Of a DNA stretch of 18,568 nucleotides, positions 12,959 to 18,568 are shown one piece after another. The position numbers and the translations under genes were made by a program. Origin of the DNA: Candidatus Methylomirabilota bacterium (GTDB taxonomy: Bacteria > Methylomirabilota > Methylomirabilia > Methylomirabilales > Methylomirabilaceae). The stretch lies in the NCBI GenBank assembly GCA_003105305.1, contig PQAQ01000247.1, forward strand, positions 384 to 18,951, given 5' to 3'. The notes under the pieces are model-generated. The model was not told the DNA's origin. It saw only the letters and a program-made list of their open reading frames with translations, and searched no databases. Positions within the stretch are counted from its first letter, which is position 1. Each line of letters opens with the position of its first letter.

Positions 12959-14179
12959 TTACTTTGCAACCACCTGGACCGACGCGCCGCCGGACAGTTG
13001 ACTCAGGCGCGATGTCGCTACCCGCTCCCCGGGCGTCAGTCCCTCAACAATCTCAACTAATCCATCCTGGCGCTCGCCGACCGCAATCTGTCGCTCCTCG
13101 ACGACGCCGTCTTTCACCACGAATGCCTTGGTGATCCCCACAAAGTAGTAGACCGCCTCCTCCGGAACAAAGGGAACCCCGTGATCCACCCGGATCTGCA
13201 GCCGCGCCTTGCCGAAGGAGCCAGGCTTCAGCACCCCTTCACGGTTTGGCACCCTGGCTTCGATCGGAAACGTCCGGGTGTCGGTAAAGACCGCGGGACC
13301 TACTCGCGCGATCGATCCGTTGAAGTCGCGGCCGGGAAAGGCCTCAACCTGAACCTTGACCTCCTGGCCGGGACGAATCTGCCCCTGGAACCGCTCCGGC
13401 ACCGACGCCTTTAACTTCAAGGGATCGTGACGGACGACGATCATCAGTTTCGTATTCTGCATGCTGCCGCCCGCGATGTATTGGCCGACGGACACATCCC
13501 GCTCCTTAATGGACCCATCGATGGGCGCTCGCACCACCGTGTACTGAAGATTCCGACGGGCCAGATCCAACGCCGCCTGTTGCTCGCGAAGCTGATCCCG
13601 AAGCGCCCGTACCTGGTCCTGGGCGCTGTCCAGCGCCGCTTTCAAGGCATCTCGTTTCGCCATCGCCGTATCCACGTCGTTACGCGACACGGCCCCCTCC
13701 TTATACAGGTTCCGCATCCGCTCATGCCACAGCGCGGCGTCACTATAGTTAGCCCTGGCCTGACGGACGATCGGCTGTTGTTCCGCAGGCAAGATATCTC
13801 TGCCGTCCAGCGCGCCCAACCTCGTCCGTGTTTGCTGAAGGATCGCGTCGGCCTTCTGAGTCTGTAACACAAAGTCTGCCTGATTAATCTGTAGCAGCGG
13901 CTGTCCCGCCTTGACCCGGTCTCCCAAGTCTACCATGATACGCTCCACCTGGCCCGACACCTGGGCGTAGATCATCACCTCTTCGTCCGCTTCAAGCGTT
14001 CCAACGGCCTCCACGCGCCGCTCAAGATCCCGAGCCTCGACGGGGCTCACGGTGATCGCAATGCTCTGCTCCTTCGGCGTAGGCGCGCTATTGGCAGCCT
14101 GATCCCTCGAACATCCCAACAGAGCCGGCAACACGAACAATGATATCCCCAACCCCCAGAACAGACGATCGCGTCTCAT
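12959..14179 (-). CDS. RND periplasmic adaptor (membrane-fusion) lipoprotein, AcrA/HlyD type
   Basis: This 406-aa protein has a lipoprotein signal (LPALLGC, lipid-anchor Cys 23), a lipoyl-like half domain (about 60-98; GTLEADEEVMIYAQVSGQVE), an alpha-helical hairpin (about 100-210), the second lipoyl half (VVRAPIDGSIKERDVSVGQY), then a beta-barrel and membrane-proximal domain (EARVPNREGVLKPGSF; ITKAFVVKDG; GLTPGERV). It bridges the RND pump to an outer-membrane channel. The start ATG 14179 overlaps the tetR stop by 4 bp (ATGA), with AAAGGGA as RBS in the tetR tail, so the two genes are translationally coupled. The pump gene follows after the structured 167-bp gap. Confidence 0.93.
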   Translation of the reverse strand: MRRDRLFWGLGISLFVLPALLGCSRDQAANSAPTPKEQSIAITVSPVEARDLERRVEAVGTLEADEEVMIYAQVSGQVERIMVDLGDRVKAGQPLLQINQADFVLQTQKADAILQQTRTRLGALDGRDILPAEQQPIVRQARANYSDAALWHERMRNLYKEGAVSRNDVDTAMAKRDALKAALDSAQDQVRALRDQLREQQAALDLARRNLQYTVVRAPIDGSIKERDVSVGQYIAGGSMQNTKLMIVVRHDPLKLKASVPERFQGQIRPGQEVKVQVEAFPGRDFNGSIARVGPAVFTDTRTFPIEARVPNREGVLKPGSFGKARLQIRVDHGVPFVPEEAVYYFVGITKAFVVKDGVVEERQIAVGERQDGLVEIVEGLTPGERVATSRLSQLSGGASVQVVAK

Positions 14180-14778
14180 CGCTCGATCCCTTTCAAAAAG
14201 ATCGCTGCAAACAGCTCCACCACCTCCTCCGAAGAGGAGTGAAGGGGGCGCTTGATCCCGAACAGCTCATGGATTAAGAGATAATGGACAACCATGCCGA
14301 TGAACCCCCGCGCGGCGACCAACGCATCGATCGCGCGGAACCGCTTGTCCTTAATCCTTTTTCGAATGTAACTACTGAGAAACTGGTGCAGTGTTTTGAC
14401 TCGGGATTCGAAAAAGATATCGGACAGTTCGTGTCCTTCAAGGGCGCTGAACAGCAGCAGCCGCATCAGGCTCGGGTCGGCCTCCGTCTGCTCGATCATC
14501 TTCAGCCCGACCGCGCGAAGGACCCCGGCATCGTCGTGTTGCCTAGCGGCGATCGCCGCGCTTGCCAGCAACTCATCGGTCGCGGATTTCGCCTCGATAA
14601 TTGCGGAGTACAGCTCGCGTTTGGTCGCAAAATGCTTGAAGATCATCGCCTCGCTGATACCGGCAGCCTCGGCGATCTCGCGTGTCCTGGTGCCTCGAAA
14701 TCCTTTCCGTGAGAATAGCTCCACCGCCGCCTCGACGATCTGCCGGCGACGCTCTTCAGCGCTCAGTCGTTCTTTCAT
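14176..14778 (-). CDS. TetR/AcrR-family repressor of the RND operon
   Basis: This 200-aa protein has an N-terminal TetR helix-turn-helix (RRQIVEAAVELFSRKGFRGT, TREIAEAAGISEAMIFKHF, then ATKRELYSAI) and an all-helical ligand-binding C-terminal domain with a membrane-like helix GFIGMVVHYLLIHELFG. The start is ATG 14778, because GAGGAGAAGG sits directly upstream and the family begins there; the frame is open to 14934 but that extension covers the promoter. It is the first gene of tetR-MFP-RND and probably represses its own transcription, released by a pump substrate. A candidate operator overlaps the promoter. The effector is unknown. Confidence 0.92.
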   Translation of the reverse strand: MKERLSAEERRRQIVEAAVELFSRKGFRGTRTREIAEAAGISEAMIFKHFATKRELYSAIIEAKSATDELLASAAIAARQHDDAGVLRAVGLKMIEQTEADPSLMRLLLFSALEGHELSDIFFESRVKTLHQFLSSYIRKRIKDKRFRAIDALVAARGFIGMVVHYLLIHELFGIKRPLHSSSEEVVELFAAIFLKGIER

Positions 14779-14825
14779 CCTTCTCCTCAACGATGTGATG
14801 CGAGACGAACCCCACGACAATAGCA

Positions 14826-14868
14826 AGTGAGCGCTTACATACTTACTCGTTTCGCAAGCAATTGTCAA
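14826..14868 (-). promoter_or_regulatory. tetR operon promoter with candidate operator
   Basis: On the minus strand a perfect -35 TTGACA (14868-14863) is followed at 17 bp by a weak -10 TAAGTA (14845-14840); TATGTA nearby is an alternative. Over the -10 lies an inverted repeat, AGTGAG (14826-14831) with CTTACT (14842-14847), and a second near-palindrome GTGAGCGCTTAC (14827-14838). The position is right for autorepression by the TetR protein. The stretch 14779-15051 carries no gene. Confidence 0.45.
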
Positions 14869-14940
14869 TCGCGTTACAGGTCGGGACCGCCTATCGTCGT
14901 CATTGCGCGAGCAATCCTGTCGAAAGACCGACAAAATTGC

Positions 14941-14969
14941 TTGACCTCACATCGAAGAAATCGTAGGTT
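14941..14969 (+). promoter_or_regulatory. Candidate promoter for the glucan phosphorylase
   Basis: TTGACC (14941-14946), a 17-bp spacer and TAGGTT (14964-14969) on the plus strand would direct transcription of the gene at 15052 with a leader of about 75 nt. The -10 is weak. Confidence 0.3.
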
Positions 14970-15051
14970 CTACCTGTAATGCGCATAAACGACCGGCGAC
15001 GCCACACCCGCATCGCCCCGTGAATCGGCGGCAAGGAGGACAAACAGATCT

Positions 15052-16755
15052 ATGAAGGTTGACAGGCCCGCACCGCAAACAGTCGCCTACTTCTCTATGG
15101 AGGTCGCACTCGAGAGCCCTTTGCCCACCTATAGCGGAGGGCTTGGTGTCCTGGCGGGTGATATGCTGCGCAGCGCCGCCGACTTAGGGCTGTCCATGGT
15201 CGGCGTCACGCTACTGCATCGAAAGGGCTACTTTTCCCAGCGGCTCGACGACGATGGACGCCAATACGAGGAGCCGGCGACTTGGTCCATCGAACAATAC
15301 CTTCACCTTACGGAGAGTACCTGCCAGGTGGAGGTTGAGGGACGGCCGGTCACCGTACGCGCATGGCAATACCTGATCACCGGGGCGTCAGGCACCGTCG
15401 TCCCGGTGTTGCTGTTAGATACCGATCTCCCCTGCAACGATCCCTATGACCGCACACTCACCGACAACCTGTATGGCGGCGACCAACGGTATCGTCTGTG
15501 TCAGGAGGTCATTCTCGGAGTAGGCGGGGTGCGCATGCTGCGGGCGATGGGGTACACGCGAATTGTCAGGTTCCATATGAACGAAGGTCATGCCGCTCTC
15601 CTTGCCCTCGAGTTGTTTGCCGAGCAGTTCAAACAGATGCTGCAGCGGCGGGAGGATGCCATCAATCTCGTAAAACACCTCTGCGTCTTTACGACCCACA
15701 CGCCGCTGCCTGCGGGTCATGATCAGTTCCCCCTCGACCTGGCCCAACGTGTGTTGAGCGCGGATCAATGGGAGGCGTTGCACGCGCTCAGTTGTTGCAA
15801 CGGCTCACTCAATATGACACATGTGGGACTGCATTTGAGCGACTACGTGAACGGGGTGACCAAGCGACACAGGGAAGTGTCACGTACCATGTTTCCCGAC
15901 CACGCCATCGGCTCCATCACCAACGGCGTGCACTCCCCGACCTGGACGGCGGCCCCGTTCCGCGCCCTCTACGACCGATATACCCCGGCTTGGCGAGAGG
16001 ACAATTTTCTCCTGCGTTACGCCCTGGGCATTCCCCTCGATGCTATTCAGCAGGCTCATGATGAGGCCAAACGGTCGCTCATTACCGAGGTCAATAGAAC
16101 AGCCAACGCCGTCTTCGATCTTCACACCTTCACCATAGGTTTTGCGCGAAGGGCGACCGCGTACAAGCGCCCGGATCTTCTGTTTTACAATTTGGAGCGG
16201 CTGAGGCAGATATCCGCGCGGCGCGGTCCGTTACAGGTGATCTTTTCCGGCAAAGCCCATCCCAGGGACGAAGAGGGCAAGGCGCTGATCCAAAAAATCT
16301 TCCGTTGGGCAAAGGAACTGGCGCCCGAAGTCAAGGTTGCCTACCTCCCGAACTACAATATGGATCTGGGGCTGCTGCTCACCTCAGGCGCAGATTTGTG
16401 GCTCAATACACCGCAGCCGCCGTATGAGGCATCCGGGACCAGCGGGATGAAGGCGGCCCACAACGGCGTGCCCAGTCTCAGTGTGCTCGACGGCTGGTGG
16501 CTGGAAGTGCCTCTGCAAGGAGTGACGGGCTGGGCGATCGGCTCACGAGACAACGGAACGAGCTTCGAGAGACGCGACGATAAGGACGCGGAAGAGCTCT
16601 ACTCCACGCTGGAAGAGACGATCCTGCCGCTCTATTACGGCGATCCCGTCCACTGGACGGAGTTGATGCGATTTACCATCGCACTGAACGCCTCATTCTT
16701 CAATACACATCGGATGCTCCAAGAGTACGTCACGCACGCCTACCGGGATCGGTAG
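15052..16755 (+). CDS. glgP: Alpha-glucan (glycogen/maltodextrin) phosphorylase, compact GT35 type
   Basis: This 567-aa cytoplasmic PLP enzyme releases glucose-1-phosphate from alpha-1,4-glucans. Family motifs in order are YFSMEVALESPLPTYSGGLGVLAGD at the N-terminus (shortened here), GYFSQ, FHMNEGHAALL, THTPLPAGHDQF, SITNGVH-PTW, GFARRATAYKRPDL, FSGKAHP and the PLP site EASGTSGMKAAHNG with the Schiff-base lysine at about K467. At 567 aa it is well short of the classical ~800-aa GlgP and fits the shorter bacterial 'alpha-glucan family phosphorylase' branch. ATG 15052 is preceded by AAGGAGG at a slightly long 12-nt spacing. It is transcribed away from tetR. The next gene, BioF-like, starts 65 bp downstream with its own promoter. 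Confidence 0.93.
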   Translation: MKVDRPAPQTVAYFSMEVALESPLPTYSGGLGVLAGDMLRSAADLGLSMVGVTLLHRKGYFSQRLDDDGRQYEEPATWSIEQYLHLTESTCQVEVEGRPVTVRAWQYLITGASGTVVPVLLLDTDLPCNDPYDRTLTDNLYGGDQRYRLCQEVILGVGGVRMLRAMGYTRIVRFHMNEGHAALLALELFAEQFKQMLQRREDAINLVKHLCVFTTHTPLPAGHDQFPLDLAQRVLSADQWEALHALSCCNGSLNMTHVGLHLSDYVNGVTKRHREVSRTMFPDHAIGSITNGVHSPTWTAAPFRALYDRYTPAWREDNFLLRYALGIPLDAIQQAHDEAKRSLITEVNRTANAVFDLHTFTIGFARRATAYKRPDLLFYNLERLRQISARRGPLQVIFSGKAHPRDEEGKALIQKIFRWAKELAPEVKVAYLPNYNMDLGLLLTSGADLWLNTPQPPYEASGTSGMKAAHNGVPSLSVLDGWWLEVPLQGVTGWAIGSRDNGTSFERRDDKDAEELYSTLEETILPLYYGDPVHWTELMRFTIALNASFFNTHRMLQEYVTHAYRDR

Positions 16756-16782
16756 CCGCAGACCCTCTGCCGACGGTTTCGA

Positions 16783-16811
16783 TTGCCCGCCTGTCACGCC
16801 TGCTTTATAAT
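16783..16811 (+). promoter_or_regulatory. Strong sigma70-like promoter just before the BioF-like gene
   Basis: TTGCCC (16783-16788), a 17-bp spacer and a perfect TATAAT (16806-16811). The expected start at about 16818-16819 is only two or three bases before the ATG at 16821, so the transcript would be essentially leaderless if that ATG is used. Confidence 0.5.
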
Positions 16812-16820
16812 GACCGGATA

Positions 16821-18053
16821 ATGATCGCTGCAAAGAAGAGGAGCGTGCCGGCTGCCCGTGACGTTCCACATCTACGCGTGACTATGATCCAGTCGCTTCA
16901 GCGGGAACTGGACGACCTGAAGGCCGAGGGACTGTACAGATGGCTCAGACAGGTCGATGGTCCGCAAGGGCCACGGATTTCCGTAGACGGCAGAGAGGCC
17001 ATTCACTTCGCCGGAAGCGACTATCTTGGCCTGGCCGGTCACCCGCGACTGAAGGAGGCCGCCTGTCAGGCCACCCTGCGGTACGGCTGCGGCGTCGCTG
17101 CAGCCCGTTTGATCTCGGGTAACCACGATCTCTATCCGCAATTGGAAGAACGGCTTGCCCGCTTCAAGCAGGCCGAGGCCGCCCTCCTGTTCAGCACCGG
17201 ATATCAGGCCAACCTGGGTGTCATCTCCGCCCTGATGGACTCATCCGATGTCATATTCAGCGACACGCTCAATCATGCCAGCATCGTTGATGGCTGTCGG
17301 TTGTCCCGGGCCCGGGTCCGAATCTTCCCACACAACGACCTTGTCGCCCTCGCGCGACTGTTGAAACAGGAGCAGTCCGCCAGACGGCGGCTCATTGTGA
17401 TCGATGGCCTGTACAGCATGGACGGCGACGTGGCGCCACTGAAAGAGATCGTTGGACTGGCGGAACGCTACGATTGCCTGACCATGGTGGACGATTCTCA
17501 TAGCATCGGCGTACTTGGCGAGAACGGGCGCGGGACCGCCGAGGCGACGGGGGTTCTGGGTCGGATCGATATCGAGACCGGAAGCCTCGCCAAGGCGATG
17601 GGCGGTTTTGGCGCCTATGTCGTCGGACATCGCACCGTCATCGAGTATCTGACCAATCGGGCCAGGCCATTCATTTTTACGTGCGCGCTGCCGCCGGTAG
17701 TCGTAGCCACCGCGATCGAGGCGCTCACCATTGTAGAGCAGGAGCCTGAGCGGCGGGAGCGCCTCTGGAACAACACCAGGTATATGAGGGTGAGGCTTCG
17801 CGAAATCGGATTTGACGTGAACCCGAACGGAACCCAGATCATCCCGCTGGTGGTAGGAGAGCCTGAGCGAACCATGCGTTTCTGCCAGGAGCTGTTGTGC
17901 CGGGGTATCTTTGCCCAGGGGATCCGTTACCCGTCCGTCCCGCGCGGGACGGAACGCATCCGCCTGACCGTAACCGCCCTGCACAGCCAAGCCGATCTGG
18001 ATGCGGCGCTGACCGCCCTGACTGAGACGGGGCAATCCCTCCAACTCGTGTAA
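16821..18053 (+). CDS. bioF: 8-amino-7-oxononanoate synthase-like PLP enzyme (BioF/KBL family)
   Basis: This 410-aa fold-type I PLP enzyme of the alpha-oxoamine synthase family condenses an acyl thioester with an amino acid; BioF uses pimeloyl thioester plus alanine in biotin synthesis. Seen motifs are FAGSDYLGLAGHPRL, GSARLISG-like AARLISGNHDLYPQLE, LNHASIVDG, DDSHSIGVLGENGRG and the PLP lysine at about K258 in TGSLAKAMGGFGAYV. FIFTCALPP also favours BioF over glycine C-acetyltransferase. No other biotin gene is adjacent, so substrate choice is not certain. The start is ambiguous: ATG 16821 lies at the promoter, and ATG 16884 would give a family-typical 389 aa (MIQSLQRELDDLKAEGLYRW). Neither has a clear RBS. 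Confidence 0.82.
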   Translation: MIAAKKRSVPAARDVPHLRVTMIQSLQRELDDLKAEGLYRWLRQVDGPQGPRISVDGREAIHFAGSDYLGLAGHPRLKEAACQATLRYGCGVAAARLISGNHDLYPQLEERLARFKQAEAALLFSTGYQANLGVISALMDSSDVIFSDTLNHASIVDGCRLSRARVRIFPHNDLVALARLLKQEQSARRRLIVIDGLYSMDGDVAPLKEIVGLAERYDCLTMVDDSHSIGVLGENGRGTAEATGVLGRIDIETGSLAKAMGGFGAYVVGHRTVIEYLTNRARPFIFTCALPPVVVATAIEALTIVEQEPERRERLWNNTRYMRVRLREIGFDVNPNGTQIIPLVVGEPERTMRFCQELLCRGIFAQGIRYPSVPRGTERIRLTVTALHSQADLDAALTALTETGQSLQLV

Positions 18054-18077
18054 ACCATCCTCCGGACGGAGGCAATG

Positions 18078-18568
18078 ATGGCGCAACATCGTGACACCGG
18101 GGGAGACCTCAAAGGTCGGCAGATCGCGCTTCTGCTGCTCGCACTGGTTATCTTTGTGGTTGGAAGCCAGACAGTTCCACTCTACACTGACTGGCTCTGG
18201 TTCCAGGAGGTCAAGCTCACCAAGGTCTTCCTGACGATCCTGACAACGCAACTGGCGCTGGCCGTCGCATTCGGCCTGACCTTTGCGGGCCTGTTGTACA
18301 TCAACCTGTACCTGGCCAGTCGATTGACGACCACCGATGTCCTCCTCGAGGTCGAGGACCGGTTTGGCCTCCCCAGCCGGCTGGTGATCGAGCCGTACTT
18401 CCGCCCGCTGTTAATCCCCGTCGTTCTCGCGCTTGGAGTGCTGTCGGCCTTCCGAACTTCCGGCGCATGGGAACAATATATCCGCTTTGCGAACGCGCAA
18501 CCCTTTGGTATTGACGATCCGATCTTCCACGCGGACATCGGTTTTTACATCTTCCGGCTGCCCTTTCT
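18078..18568 (+). CDS. UPF0182 (COG1615) multi-pass membrane protein, partial
   Basis: The gene runs off the right edge; about 163 residues are visible. It shows a short polar N-terminus, a TM helix (IALLLLALVIFVV), the family-typical TDWLWFQEV, a second TM (LALAVAFGLTFAGLLYI), a third (LLIPVVLALGVLSAF) and the conserved DPIFHADIGFYIFRLPF. These match the start of the UPF0182 family of large (~900 aa) bacterial membrane proteins of unknown function. GGAGG (18068-18072) fits ATG 18078 (5 nt) better than the adjacent in-frame ATG 18075 (2 nt). It follows the BioF-like stop by about 24 bp, so it is probably in the same operon. Confidence 0.88.
   Translation, partial: MAQHRDTGGDLKGRQIALLLLALVIFVVGSQTVPLYTDWLWFQEVKLTKVFLTILTTQLALAVAFGLTFAGLLYINLYLASRLTTTDVLLEVEDRFGLPSRLVIEPYFRPLLIPVVLALGVLSAFRTSGAWEQYIRFANAQPFGIDDPIFHADIGFYIFRLPF

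Noticed and set aside
14779..14934. N-terminal extension of the TetR frame (52 codons)
   Set aside because: ATG 14778 has a strong RBS and matches the family start; the extension covers the promoter and operator-like sequence.
17241..18251. 336-codon minus-strand frame opposite the BioF-like and UPF0182 genes
   Set aside because: It overlaps two well-supported plus-strand genes and shows no motif or signal.

Overview
The window is a GC-rich bacterial chromosome segment with dense, tightly coupled operons and no tRNA, rRNA, CRISPR, phage or transposase gene that I can see. The best taxonomic pointer is a convincing hopanoid C-3 methylase (HpnR), an enzyme best known from methanotrophs. Together with the gene mix (multiheme cytochrome, FmdB-like zinc ribbon, archaeal-style HTH/Zn-ribbon regulator) this suggests a methanotroph-type or NC10 (Methylomirabilis-like) bacterium. 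That assignment is an inference.

Layout. (1) Positions 1-3426, minus strand: a small FmdB-type zinc ribbon, a five-heme exported cytochrome c, hpnR, and the start of a small exported protein that overlaps hpnR by 4 nt and runs off the left edge. A good sigma70-like promoter lies at 3570-3599. (2) Positions 3634-8284, minus strand: a four-gene signalling cassette of TonB-dependent receptor, YfiR-family periplasmic protein, CHASE8 histidine kinase and single-domain response regulator, with gaps of 1-4 nt. (3) Positions 8667-14778, minus strand: tetR, a lipoprotein membrane-fusion protein and an AcrB-type RND pump, followed by a small HTH/Zn-ribbon regulator and queF. No outer-membrane channel gene is included. 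(4) Positions 15052-18568, plus strand: alpha-glucan phosphorylase, a BioF-like PLP enzyme and the start of a UPF0182 membrane protein.

How the genes work together. In region 2, YfiR and CHASE8 are the inhibitor and sensor parts known from the YfiBNR (TpbB) diguanylate-cyclase system. Here the output is a histidine kinase plus receiver, co-encoded with an outer-membrane receptor, which suggests an envelope or substrate-sensing relay. In region 3, the TetR protein probably represses its own operon through an inverted repeat over the promoter. Region 1 combines sterol-like lipid methylation with a periplasmic redox protein, but the link between them is unknown.

Structure not explained by genes: a 7-bp-periodic repeat inserted in frame in the kinase ATPase domain; a similar GGGTNTA array with G-quadruplex potential downstream of the RND gene; an inverted-repeat-bounded element of about 130 bp between the membrane-fusion and RND genes; and an extra hydrophobic hairpin between TM2 and TM3 of the RND pump.
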